DNA from: Pseudonocardia sp.
GTDB lineage: Bacteria; Actinomycetota; Actinomycetes; Mycobacteriales; Pseudonocardiaceae
NCBI RefSeq assembly: GCF_025965585.1
Contig: NZ_JAOPWR010000059.1
Span: forward strand, 1 to 48,983
DNA length: 48,983 nucleotides
Reading direction: 5' to 3'
Shown: positions 15,165-24,035 of the stretch, piece by piece
Layout: every line of letters starts with the position of its first letter
Numbering within the stretch: position 1 is the stretch's first letter
Notes under the pieces: model-generated
The model's input: only the letters and a program-made list of their open reading frames with translations
What the model was told of the DNA's origin: nothing
The model's database searches: none
Program-made: the position numbers and the translations under genes

Positions 15165-17579
15165 GTGAGCGACCTGCGCGACCGCGCCCGCATCGTGATC
15201 ATCGGCGGGGGTGTCGGCGGCGCGAGCGTGGCCCACCACCTGGCCGAACGCGGCGAGACCGACGTCCTGCTGCTCGAGCGCTCGGAGCTGACGAGCGGGT
15301 CGACGTTCCACTCGGCGGGCCTGGTCGGGCAATTGCGCGCCGACCCGGCCCTGACCCGGATGAACGTCCACTCCGTGGAGCTGTACCGCAAGCTCGAGGC
15401 AGGTGAGCACGCCCCCGGATGGGTCGAGTCGGGATCGCTGAAGCTGGCGTCGTCGCCTGAGCGGCTCGGCGAGATCCGCCGCCAGCACGGCTGGGCGCAG
15501 CGGGCCGGGCTGCCGCTGGAGCTGCTCTCGGCCGACGAGGCGCGCGAGCTGTTCCCGATCATGAGCACCGACGGCGTGCTGGGTGCGGCGTGGACGCCGA
15601 CCGACGGCCAGGTCGATCCCGCCCGCCTCTGCTACGCCCTCGCCGCCACCGCCCGGGAGGCCGGGGTGAGGATCGCGCAGCGCACGCGCGTCACGGCGAT
15701 CGACACCGTCGACGGGCCGCACGGCCGCCGGGTCACGGGCGTGCGCACCGACAAGGGCGACGTCGCGTGCGAGATCGTCGTGAACTGCGGGGGCATGTTC
15801 GCCGCCGAGATCGCGCGGCTCGTCGACGTCCGGATCCCGGTGGTGCCGATGTCGCACCAGTACGTCGTGACGGCGCCCCTGCCGGCCGGTTCCCTGCCGG
15901 AACGCCCGCTGCCGTCGCTGCGCGACCCCGACCTGCTCGTCTACTACCGGCAGGAGATCGACGGGCTGGTGATGGGCGGTTACGAGCGCCACTGTGCGCC
16001 CGCGTGGGCCGACCACACCCCGCCCGCCGACTTCAACGGCAAGCTGCTGCCGCCGGACTGGGACCGCTTCGACGAGATCATCGCCAACTCGCAGGTCCGG
16101 GTGCCCGTGCTGGCCGAGGTCGGCGTCGCGTCGATGATCAACGGGCCGGAGGGCTTCACCCCCGACAACGAGTTCTGCCTCGGCGAGACCGAGGTGGCCG
16201 GGTTCTTCGTGGCCGCCGGGTTCTGCGCCCACGGGATCGCCGGCGCCGGAGGGATCGGCGACGTCATGGCCGCATGGATCCTCGACGGCGACCCGGGCAC
16301 GGACCTGTGGCACATGGACGTCCGCCGCTTCGGTGCCCACTACCGCTCGCCCGGCTACACGCTCGCCCGGACGGTCGAGAACTACGAGAGCTACTACGAC
16401 ATCCGCTGCCCCGGCGCCGAACGCAGCGCCGGACGCCCGCTGCGCATCTCACCCGCCTACCCGTGGCATGCCGCCCACGGCGCCGCCTTCGGCGAGAAGG
16501 CCGGGTGGGAGCGGGTCAACCACTACGCGGTGGCCGGGTCGGAGGACCTGCGCCCGCGCGGCTGGGCCGGCCGGAACTGGTCGCCGTGCGTCGAGACCGA
16601 GCACGTGGCCACGCGGACGTCGGCGGGGCTGTTCGACGAGTCGTCCTTCGCGAAGATCGAGATCAGCGGCCCGGACGCGACAGCGTTCTGCGCGCAGGTG
16701 TTCGCGGGCGATCTCGACCGCCCGCCCGGGGCCGTCGTCTACACGCAGGCGCTGAACGAGCGCGGCGGCGTCGAGATGGACGTGACGGTCACCCGTGTCG
16801 CCGCCGACGTGTTCTCCGTGGTCACGGGCACGGCGTTCGGTCCGCACGACCTCGGCCTGTTGCGCCGGCACGCGCGGGGGACGAGCGCGGACGTCCGGAT
16901 CGCCGACGTCACCGCGGCGTGGGCGTGCTTCGGGCTGTGGGGGCCGCGGGCGCGCGACCTGCTGGCGCCGCTCACGCCGTCGTCGCTGGACAACGCCGCG
17001 TTCCCGTACCCGTCGATGCGGGAGATCGTGGTCGGTGACGTGCCGGTGCGGGCGCTGCGTGTCACGTACGTGGGGGAGCTCGGCTGGGAGTTGTACTGCC
17101 CTACGGACTACGGCGCCGCGCTGTGGTCGACGCTCGCCGCCACCGGCGCCACCCCCGGCGGCTACCGCGCGATCGAGAGCCTGCGGCTGGAGAAGGGCTA
17201 CCGCGCCTGGGGCTCCGACATCGGCCCCGACACCACCCCGCTGGAGGCCGGGCTGGGCTTCGCCGTCCGTCGCGGGGACGGGTTCGTGGGGGCGTCGGTC
17301 CTGCGGGCGGCGCCCGTGAGGCGCCGGCTGCGCTGTCTCGTGCTCGACGACCCGCGCGCCGTCGCCCTCGGCGGCGAGCCGGTGCAGGTGGGGGAGCAGG
17401 TGGTGGGGCAGGTGACCTCGGGCGGCTACGGCTACACGGCGGCGAGGTCGATCGCCTACGCGTACATCCCGGTGGACGCCGAGGGCGGGGTGACGGTGGC
17501 GGTGGACGGCGAGCGGATCCCGGCCCAGCTCGCGAGCGGCCCCCTCCACGATCCGAAGGGCACGAGGATCCGGGCCTGA
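15165..17579 (+). CDS. Dimethylglycine/sarcosine-dehydrogenase-like FAD and GcvT fusion
   Basis: 804 residues. The N-terminal FAD domain starts IVIIGGGVGGASVAHHLAER (10-29), and TSGSTFHSAGLVGQLR has His49 at the place where FAD is covalently bound in dimethylglycine dehydrogenases. The middle and C-terminus (about 430-800) match GcvT/aminomethyltransferase domains (GLFDESSFAKIEISGPDA, SLRLEKGYRAWGSDI). This layout oxidises an N-methyl amine and passes the carbon to tetrahydrofolate as 5,10-methylene-THF. The divergent operon could process the amine upstream. It also ties to glycine cleavage elsewhere in the window. GTG start; TAGGGT at -10. Confidence 0.87.
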   Translation: MSDLRDRARIVIIGGGVGGASVAHHLAERGETDVLLLERSELTSGSTFHSAGLVGQLRADPALTRMNVHSVELYRKLEAGEHAPGWVESGSLKLASSPERLGEIRRQHGWAQRAGLPLELLSADEARELFPIMSTDGVLGAAWTPTDGQVDPARLCYALAATAREAGVRIAQRTRVTAIDTVDGPHGRRVTGVRTDKGDVACEIVVNCGGMFAAEIARLVDVRIPVVPMSHQYVVTAPLPAGSLPERPLPSLRDPDLLVYYRQEIDGLVMGGYERHCAPAWADHTPPADFNGKLLPPDWDRFDEIIANSQVRVPVLAEVGVASMINGPEGFTPDNEFCLGETEVAGFFVAAGFCAHGIAGAGGIGDVMAAWILDGDPGTDLWHMDVRRFGAHYRSPGYTLARTVENYESYYDIRCPGAERSAGRPLRISPAYPWHAAHGAAFGEKAGWERVNHYAVAGSEDLRPRGWAGRNWSPCVETEHVATRTSAGLFDESSFAKIEISGPDATAFCAQVFAGDLDRPPGAVVYTQALNERGGVEMDVTVTRVAADVFSVVTGTAFGPHDLGLLRRHARGTSADVRIADVTAAWACFGLWGPRARDLLAPLTPSSLDNAAFPYPSMREIVVGDVPVRALRVTYVGELGWELYCPTDYGAALWSTLAATGATPGGYRAIESLRLEKGYRAWGSDIGPDTTPLEAGLGFAVRRGDGFVGASVLRAAPVRRRLRCLVLDDPRAVALGGEPVQVGEQVVGQVTSGGYGYTAARSIAYAYIPVDAEGGVTVAVDGERIPAQLASGPLHDPKGTRIRA

Positions 17580-17881
17580 CCCACGCCACCCCCCGGGCCA
17601 CCTCGGTGGTCGAGGATCGCACCCCACGCGCCTCGGATCGAGCGCGCTCCGGCAGGGCCTCGATGTAGGCAGGCAGCGCCGGCGACGCGGCGGTACCGGC
17701 GGATCGGCGAGGTCCGCGGACCGCTGATCACTGCGCGCTCTGTCCGGCTCGCTCCACGACCACCGCACTCCCGGCGGGGCCGGCCCGGACAGGCCATGAC
17801 CAGCGTGCACCGGGTGTGGCTGTGGACGGAACCGGTGCACCCTCGGCGGGCCGGTCGGGGGGCGCGGGCCGTCCACCCGGG
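17580..17881. other. Convergent gap with a hairpin, no gene seen
   Basis: About 300 bases between the ends of the FAD/GcvT gene and recQ. No convincing coding frame on either strand. It holds the palindrome GGTCCGCGGACC (17711-17722) and the inverted repeat listed separately at 17805-17840. Confidence 0.6.
17805..17840. terminator. Candidate terminator between convergent genes
   Basis: Perfect 9-base arms GTGCACCGG (17805-17813) and CCGGTGCAC (17832-17840) with an 18-base loop, 42 bases past the recQ stop on the minus strand. No U-tract. Confidence 0.45.
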
Positions 17882-19717
17882 TCAGGCGGCCTCGTCGCCC
17901 CCGGTCAGCGTCTCCAGCACGCCGTCGCCATACTTGGCCAGCTTGTTCTCGCCGATCCCGCTGATCGTGCCCAGCTCGGTGAGGGTGGTGGGCATCCGCG
18001 TGGCGATCTCGCGCAGCGTGGCGTCGTGGAAGATCACGTACGCGGGCACGCCCTGCTCCTTGGCCGTGGCTCCCCGCCACGCGCGCAGGCGCTCGAACAC
18101 CGGTGCCGCGCCGGGGGCCATCTCGACCTGCGCCGCCTTGGACGACCGCGTGCGGGTGCGTGCGGTGCGTTCGGGGTCGCGGCGCATCTTGACCCTGCGC
18201 TCCCCGCGCAGCACCGGGCGGCTGGCGTCGGTGAGCACGAACGTCTGGTACGTGCCCTCGACGCCGAGCAGCCCCTGGGCCATGAGCTGCCGGATCACTC
18301 CGCGCCACTCGCCCTCGCCGAGATCGGCGCCCACGCCGAACACGGTGAGCGAGTGGTGGTCGAACTGCTCGACCTTGGCTGTGCGCTTCCCGAGCAGGAT
18401 GTCGATGATCTGGCCGGCGCCGAACTTCTGGCCGCGCTCGCGGTCGAGCCGGAACACCGTGGAGAGCACCTTCTGCGCGGGCACGGTCCCGTCCCACGAC
18501 TCCGGCGGGGTCAGGCACGTGTCGCAGTTGCCGCACGGGTCGCCCTGCTGGCCGAAGTAGTTGAGCAGCTGGACACGGCGGCACTCGACCGTCTCGCACA
18601 GCGCCAGCATCGCGTCGAGGTGCTGGGAGAGGCGCTGGCGGTGCGCGCGGTCGCCCTCCGACTCGTTGATCATCTTGCGCTGCTGGACGACGTCGGCGAG
18701 CCCGTAGGCCAGCCACGCGGTGGACGGCAGCCCGTCACGGCCGGCGCGGCCCGTCTCCTGGTAGTAGCCCTCCACCGACTTGGGCAGGTCCAGGTGGGCG
18801 ACGAACCGCACGTCGGGCTTGTCGATGCCCATGCCGAACGCGATGGTCGCGACCATCACGATGCCGTCCTCGCGCAGGAACCGCGCCTGGTTCCGCGCGC
18901 GCAGGCCGGCGTCGAGGCCCGCGTGGTACGGCAGGGCCGGGATCCCCTGGGCCACGAGGAACTCCGCCGTCTGCTCCACCGACTTGCGCGACAGGCAGTA
19001 GACGATGCCCGCGTCGCCGGGGTGCTCACTGCGCAGCAGGTCGAGCAGCTGCCTGCGCGGCTCGTTCTTCGGCGCGATCCGGTACTGGATGTTCGGGCGG
19101 TCGAAGCTGGCGACGAAGTGCCGCGCCTCGGTGAGGCCCAGCCGCTGCGCGATCTCGGTGTGCGTGCTGCGCGTGGCGGTGGCCGTCAGCGCGATGCGCG
19201 GGACATCCGGCCAGCGCTCGTGCAGCTGGGAGAGGGCGAGGTAGTCGGGGCGGAAGTCGTGGCCCCACTGCGCGACGCAGTGCGCCTCGTCGATGGCGAA
19301 CAGGGCGATGGTGCCGCGGTCGAGCAGGCGCAGCGTGGACTCGACGCGCAGCCGTTCCGGGGCGAGGTAGAGCAGGTCCAGCTCGCCGGACAGGTACGCC
19401 GACTCGACGGCGCGCCGCTCGTCGGGATCCTGGGTGGAGTTGAGGAACCCGGCCCGGACGCCGAGCGCCGTGAGGGCGTCGACCTGGTCCTGCATGAGGG
19501 CGATCAGCGGCGACACCACCACGCCGACGCCCGTCCGGACCAGCGCCGGGATCTGGTAGCAGAGCGACTTGCCGCCGCCGGTGGGCATGAGGACGAGCGC
19601 GTCGCCCCCGCCGCTGACGTGCTCGACGACGGTGGCCTGGTCACCCCGGAACGCGTCGTAGCCGAAGACGCGCCGGAGCACGTCGAGCGGAGCGGGCGCG
19701 GTGTCGGGGAGGGCCAC
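17882..19717 (-). CDS. recQ: ATP-dependent DNA helicase RecQ
   Basis: 611 residues, standard RecQ length. Walker [13 protein letters not shown], motif [20 protein letters not shown], motif [12 protein letters not shown], then the zinc-binding cysteines (CETVECR ... CGNCDTC), winged helix, and a C-terminal HRDC domain ([17 protein letters not shown] through [13 protein letters not shown]). It unwinds DNA 3' to 5' in recombination and fork repair. GTG start at 19717, with TACGAT a short distance upstream, suggests a leaderless transcript. It ends towards the FAD/GcvT gene. Confidence 0.93.
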   Translation of the reverse strand: MALPDTAPAPLDVLRRVFGYDAFRGDQATVVEHVSGGGDALVLMPTGGGKSLCYQIPALVRTGVGVVVSPLIALMQDQVDALTALGVRAGFLNSTQDPDERRAVESAYLSGELDLLYLAPERLRVESTLRLLDRGTIALFAIDEAHCVAQWGHDFRPDYLALSQLHERWPDVPRIALTATATRSTHTEIAQRLGLTEARHFVASFDRPNIQYRIAPKNEPRRQLLDLLRSEHPGDAGIVYCLSRKSVEQTAEFLVAQGIPALPYHAGLDAGLRARNQARFLREDGIVMVATIAFGMGIDKPDVRFVAHLDLPKSVEGYYQETGRAGRDGLPSTAWLAYGLADVVQQRKMINESEGDRAHRQRLSQHLDAMLALCETVECRRVQLLNYFGQQGDPCGNCDTCLTPPESWDGTVPAQKVLSTVFRLDRERGQKFGAGQIIDILLGKRTAKVEQFDHHSLTVFGVGADLGEGEWRGVIRQLMAQGLLGVEGTYQTFVLTDASRPVLRGERRVKMRRDPERTARTRTRSSKAAQVEMAPGAAPVFERLRAWRGATAKEQGVPAYVIFHDATLREIATRMPTTLTELGTISGIGENKLAKYGDGVLETLTGGDEAA

Positions 19718-19766
19718 GGGCCCGATCGTAGGCGGCGGGTCCGACGGCCCGTGGCGGAACCGTCGA

Positions 19767-20975
19767 TCAGGCTGTCGCCGTCTCCCGACGTCGCGCGGCG
19801 GGGTGCGCCCGCCGCAGACCGAGCCCGACGACGAGCGCGACGACGATGCCGCACGCGGCGACGATCGGGATCACGGCATTCACCGGCAGCCACTCCGCGA
19901 GCGCTCCCGCCGTCGCGAACCCGAGGCCCTGAGTGACCATCATCCCGGCCGACTGCAGGGCGAAGCCCCGTCGCCGCAGGTCCTCGGGCACCGTGGCCAG
20001 CGCGAGCTGGTCGAGCCCGATGAAATAGCTGGTGGTGAGCCCGGCGAGCACCAGCAGGGCCATGGTCACGGGCAGCGACGGTGTGACCGCGAACAGCAGC
20101 ACCGGCGCGAAGCCTGCGGTCGCGAGGGGGACGACGAGCCGGGCGCGCCGGGCGGGCGTGAGCAGCGACCCCGCCAGCAGCTCCCCGAGCACAGACCCCA
20201 CCGGCAGCCCGGTGAGCAACAGCCCGACCGCGACGGTGCCCTCGCCCAGCCGGTGGGCGTAGGGATTGGCGAGCGCCTCGGGGGCGACCGCGAAGAACGC
20301 GGGGAGCCACGACATGGCCAGGACCGACCGCATGCCCGGCACCGCGAGCAGCACCCGCAGGGCGGCGACCGGCCCGATCGGGTCGACGGCGCGACCGGCG
20401 GGTGGGCACCGGCGGGTGCCGACGAACAGGACGACCGCCGAGAGCGCGTAGCCCGTCGCCGCGGTGAGCAACGCCTGCGCCGGGGTGACGATCACGAGGG
20501 CGAGGCCACCGGCGGCGAAGCCGACCATCTGGGCGTTCTGCGACACCAGCCGCAGCAACGAGCGGCCGTAGGCGAACCCGTCGTCGCCCAGCAGTTCGGG
20601 CAGGGTCGCCGCGCGGGTGCCGGAGAAGATCGGGTCGATCGTGCCCTTGACCGCCAGCAGCGCGAGCATCGCGACGATCGGCATGCCGGGCACGGCCATC
20701 AGCACGAGCAGCCCTGCGCACACCGCCTCGCAGGCGACCAGGACGTCCCGGCTCGGCCGGTTCCGCCCGACCCCGCCGAGGAACAGCGCGCCGAGGCCCA
20801 TCGGCACGAACCCGATCGCGAACGTCAGCGAGGCGAGCAACGGGGAGGAGGTCCGCTGGTAGACGAGCACGGTCAGCGAGACGTCGCCGATGATCATGGC
20901 GAGCATCGCGAACACATGCGCGCCCAGCACGGCCCGGAACTCGGCTCCGCGCAGGACGGTGCGGTAGGTGGACAC
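19767..20975 (-). CDS. MFS transporter
   Basis: 402 residues, strongly hydrophobic, with about 12 predicted membrane segments. The first halves read [20 protein letters not shown] and [20 protein letters not shown], the latter in the place of the usual loop 2-3 motif A. The family resembles MFS_3/enterobactin-exporter-like efflux carriers; substrate unknown. Divergent from an ArsR-like regulator with a 57-base gap holding a 16-base dyad, so drug- or metabolite-induced efflux is likely. GTG start at 20975. Confidence 0.8.
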   Translation of the reverse strand: MSTYRTVLRGAEFRAVLGAHVFAMLAMIIGDVSLTVLVYQRTSSPLLASLTFAIGFVPMGLGALFLGGVGRNRPSRDVLVACEAVCAGLLVLMAVPGMPIVAMLALLAVKGTIDPIFSGTRAATLPELLGDDGFAYGRSLLRLVSQNAQMVGFAAGGLALVIVTPAQALLTAATGYALSAVVLFVGTRRCPPAGRAVDPIGPVAALRVLLAVPGMRSVLAMSWLPAFFAVAPEALANPYAHRLGEGTVAVGLLLTGLPVGSVLGELLAGSLLTPARRARLVVPLATAGFAPVLLFAVTPSLPVTMALLVLAGLTTSYFIGLDQLALATVPEDLRRRGFALQSAGMMVTQGLGFATAGALAEWLPVNAVIPIVAACGIVVALVVGLGLRRAHPAARRRETATA

Positions 20976-20994
20976 GCGTCGAGCCTCCCCGATC

Positions 20995-21010
20995 GCGGGA
21001 CGGATCCCGC
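20995..21010. promoter_or_regulatory. Candidate operator between MFS and regulator genes
   Basis: GCGGGA-CGGA-TCCCGC is a perfect dyad (6-base arms, 4-base spacer) in the 57-base divergent gap. Its position fits binding by the adjacent ArsR-like protein to control both directions. Confidence 0.5.
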
Positions 21011-21032
21011 ACGCTTCGGGCAGGATCGAAAC

Positions 21033-22022
21033 GTGCCCCTCGACCTGCAGCTCGACACCGCCGACGTGCTCGGCCTCCGGTTCGCGCGATCACCGTTGTG
21101 GGAGACGATGGAGGCGCTGCGCGTCACGCGGGAGCCGTGGCGCCAGGCCTACCACCTCTCATGGCTGCGGGCACTCGACCGACGTGTGCTCGCGGCTGCG
21201 TCGGAGGTGCTGGCACCGCTCGTACCGCGGCCCGGGTTCACGCCCGACTTCCTCGTCCCGACCCCGGTCGGCCCCACCACCTCCTTCGACGACGAGCTCG
21301 CGGCGGTCGCGGCGACGCCGGTCGACCAGGTGGTCCGGGAGCTGGAGATCGGCCGGACCCACGCGCGGGCGGCTCAGGACGTGCGCGACGGTCTCGCGGA
21401 CCTGCTCGCCGACCCGGCCCGCAGCCTGGGCCGCATCGTGGCCGCGCAGCGCGTCTGCTGGGAGGTGTTGATCCGGCCGTTCTGGGCGGCGATCGACGAC
21501 CTGCTCGCCGCGGACATCGCCCACCGGGCGGCGGCGCTGGCCACCGGCGGCCTCGCGTCGGTGCTGAACGACCTGCACACCGAGCTGTCGTGGGCCGACG
21601 GCGTGCTGGCGTTCCGCGGCGGGTCGCACGGCTTCACCGAGGACGTCCGCGGCCGCGGGCTGGTGCTCCTGCCGAGCGTGTTCGCGTGGCCGCACGTCAT
21701 CGCGATCACCGACCCGCCGATGCAGCCCACGGTCGTCTACCCGGCCCGCGGGGTGGGCACGCTATGGCCGCCCGCCCCCGCCCGTGACCCCGGCGCGCTG
21801 GGCGAGCTCCTCGGCGGTTCCCGGGCCGCCCTGCTGCGCGCGCTGGGGGAGGAGGCGTCGACGAGCGTGCTGGCCCGGCGAGCCGGGATCGGGCTGCCGA
21901 CCACGTCGGTGCACCTCAGGGTGCTCCGCGAGAACGGGCTGGTGGCCGCGCGGCGATCGGGGCGGGACGTGCTGCACCGCCGCACCGCCCTCGGAGCGGC
22001 CCTGGCCGGCGGCGCCGCCTGA
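21033..22022 (+). CDS. ArsR-like winged-helix regulator with large N-terminal domain
   Basis: 329 residues from the GTG at 21033; the frame is open well upstream, but that part overlaps the MFS gene on the other strand. The last ~75 residues form a winged helix: LGELLGGSRAALLRALGEEA, LARRAGIGLPTTSVHLRVLR, ENGLVAARRSGRDVLHRRT. The N-terminal ~240 residues (LDTADVLGLRFARSPLWETM onward) match the DUF5937-like domain found in actinobacterial regulators of this type; role unknown, perhaps ligand binding. Probably represses the divergent MFS gene and itself. Confidence 0.78.
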   Translation: MPLDLQLDTADVLGLRFARSPLWETMEALRVTREPWRQAYHLSWLRALDRRVLAAASEVLAPLVPRPGFTPDFLVPTPVGPTTSFDDELAAVAATPVDQVVRELEIGRTHARAAQDVRDGLADLLADPARSLGRIVAAQRVCWEVLIRPFWAAIDDLLAADIAHRAAALATGGLASVLNDLHTELSWADGVLAFRGGSHGFTEDVRGRGLVLLPSVFAWPHVIAITDPPMQPTVVYPARGVGTLWPPAPARDPGALGELLGGSRAALLRALGEEASTSVLARRAGIGLPTTSVHLRVLRENGLVAARRSGRDVLHRRTALGAALAGGAA

Positions 22023-22196
22023 CGGCGCCGGCGGTCACGAGCGCCCGGCCGTGTCGATTCGGGCGCCGGAACGTGTCGGGTCGCGGTCGCGGGTGTCGAC
22101 CCGGGGAGTGCGGGCACGGCACGGCGGCGCCACCACCGTGACGGGCCCGGTGTCCGCCCTACCGTCAGCCTGCCCTGGTATCGAGGGCGCGGCGGG
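22023..22196. other. Convergent gap with three GTGTCG repeats
   Basis: 174 bases between the ends of the regulator and ABC genes. GTGTCG occurs at 22051, 22073 and 22093, spaced 22 and 20 bases. No gene seen and no strong hairpin that I would call a terminator. Confidence 0.4.
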
Positions 22197-24035
22197 TCAG
22201 GCCAGCGACGCGCGCCATGCCGCATGCAGGTCGGCGAACTCGCCGCCCCTTCCCAGCAGTTCCTCCGGGCTGCCGTCCTGGACGACGACACCGTCGGCCA
22301 TCACCAGCACGCGGTCGGCGATGAGCACCGTCGACAGCCGGTGGGCGATGATCAGCGCGGTGCGCCCGGCGAGCACCGTCTCCAACGCCGCCTGCACCGC
22401 CCGCTCCGACGGCACGTCCAGCGACGAGGTGGCCTCGTCGAGCAGCACCACCGCGGGGTCGGCGAGCACCACCCGGGCCAGCGACACGAGCTGCCGCTGA
22501 CCGGCCGACAGGCGCCCGCCGCGCTTGCGCACGTCGGTGTCGAACCGGTCGGGGAGCGCCTCGACGAACTCCCGCGCCCCCACCGCCTCCACAGCCGCGA
22601 CGATCTCGGCGCGTGATGCGGACGGCCGGCCCATCGCGACGTTGTCGGCGACGGACCCGGAGAACAGGAACGCCTCCTGGGTGATCATCACCAGCGCCGC
22701 GCGCAGGTCGTCGTCGCTCACGTCACGCAGGTCCACGCCGTCGAGCCGCACCGCACCGGCGGTGGGGTCGTAGAACCGCGCCGCGAGCTTGGCCAGCGTG
22801 GACTTGCCCGCGCCCGTCGCCCCGACCAGCGCCACCGTCTGGCCGGCCGGCACGCGCAGCGAGAACTCGGGCAGGATCTCCCGCTCGGCGGACCGGCTGT
22901 ACGCGAAGCGGACCCGGTCGAAGTCGAGCGCCCCCTTCACCGGGACGGGCAGCGCCGTCGGCCGCAGGGGCTCGGGGACCCCGGCGGGGGTGTCGAGCAC
23001 CGATGCGATCTTCTCCAGCGCCGCGGCCGCCGACTGGTAGGCGTTGAAGAACTGCGCCAGGTCGTCGAGCGGGTCGTAGAAGCGGCGCAGGTAGAGCAGG
23101 AACGCCGTCAGCGCGCCCAGCTCCAGCGACCCGCCGACCACCCGCAGGCCGCCGACCAGCAGCACCAGCGCCAGCGTCACGTTGCCGACCAGCCGCAGCC
23201 AGCCCACGTACCAGGCGACGGTGCGGAACGCGTCGGCGTTGGCGTCGCGGTAGGCGCTCGACAGGCCGTGCATGATCTGCTCGCTGCGCCGCTCCCGGCG
23301 GAACGCCTGCACGGCGCGGATGCCGTTCATCGACTCGACGAGGTGCACGATCAGCCGCGCCACCGTGGTCCGGGTGCGCCGGTAGCTCGCCCTCGACCGC
23401 CGCTGGAACCAGCGCGTCAGGGCCACCAGCGGTACGAACCCGACCAGCACGATCCCCGCGAGCAGCGGGTCGAGCCAGATCAGGAGCACCGTGATGCCGA
23501 CGAGCGACAGCATCGCACCCAGCAGCCCGTCGAGGCCCTTCTCCAGCAGGTCGTTGAGCGAGTCGAGGTCGCTCGTGAGCCGGGAGATGAGCCGGCCCGA
23601 GGTGTAGGACTCGTGGAAGTCGAGCGACAGCCGCTGCCCGTGCGCGAAGACGCGCCGGCGCACCTCGAGCAGGAGGTCCTGCCCGATGCGGCCCGACAGC
23701 GCCAGGAACGCCGCGCGCAGGGCCGCCGCGCCCAGGCCGGTCGCCGCGTAGCCGCCGATCGCCCAGGCCAGCGGACCGAGCTCGCCGCGTAGCGCCGCGG
23801 GCACGCCCGTGTCGATGGTCGTCGCCACCAGCAGCGGCCCGGCCAGCATCAGCGCGTTCTCGGCCACCAGCAGCACGATCGCGAGCACGACGGCCGGCCG
23901 GTGCGGGCGCACCAGATCGGCGACGAGCGCGCGGGCGCGACGCTGCAACCGCAGGCCGGTGCTGGTCGAGACGACGTCGGCCTCGTCGTCGTCGCCGCCG
24001 ATCCCACGCCAGTCGGTGCCGGTGTCGGTGCTCAA
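22197..24035 (-). CDS. ABC exporter subunit, ATPase-competent half
   Basis: 612 residues: a six-helix membrane domain (about 40-330) and a nucleotide-binding domain with Walker A GATGAGKST, signature LSAGQRQ (non-standard, normally LSGGQ), Walker B VVLLDEATSSLD with the catalytic Glu, and the switch His in IIAHRLS. TTG start at 24035 overlaps the partner gene's stop by four bases (TTGA). The pair forms a heterodimeric type IV exporter; the substrate is unknown, with drugs or lipids typical. This half supplies the good Walker B, while its altered signature faces the degenerate site of the partner, as in TM287/288-like exporters. Confidence 0.88.
   Translation of the reverse strand: MSTDTGTDWRGIGGDDDEADVVSTSTGLRLQRRARALVADLVRPHRPAVVLAIVLLVAENALMLAGPLLVATTIDTGVPAALRGELGPLAWAIGGYAATGLGAAALRAAFLALSGRIGQDLLLEVRRRVFAHGQRLSLDFHESYTSGRLISRLTSDLDSLNDLLEKGLDGLLGAMLSLVGITVLLIWLDPLLAGIVLVGFVPLVALTRWFQRRSRASYRRTRTTVARLIVHLVESMNGIRAVQAFRRERRSEQIMHGLSSAYRDANADAFRTVAWYVGWLRLVGNVTLALVLLVGGLRVVGGSLELGALTAFLLYLRRFYDPLDDLAQFFNAYQSAAAALEKIASVLDTPAGVPEPLRPTALPVPVKGALDFDRVRFAYSRSAEREILPEFSLRVPAGQTVALVGATGAGKSTLAKLAARFYDPTAGAVRLDGVDLRDVSDDDLRAALVMITQEAFLFSGSVADNVAMGRPSASRAEIVAAVEAVGAREFVEALPDRFDTDVRKRGGRLSAGQRQLVSLARVVLADPAVVLLDEATSSLDVPSERAVQAALETVLAGRTALIIAHRLSTVLIADRVLVMADGVVVQDGSPEELLGRGGEFADLHAAWRASLA

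Noticed and set aside
17796-19936. Plus-strand frames over recQ
   Set aside because: They are shadows of the recQ frame; no domain is visible.
22023-22196. The GTGTCG triplet as a plasmid-like iteron array
   Set aside because: Only three short copies, no replication gene nearby, and such hexamers are common in GC-rich DNA.
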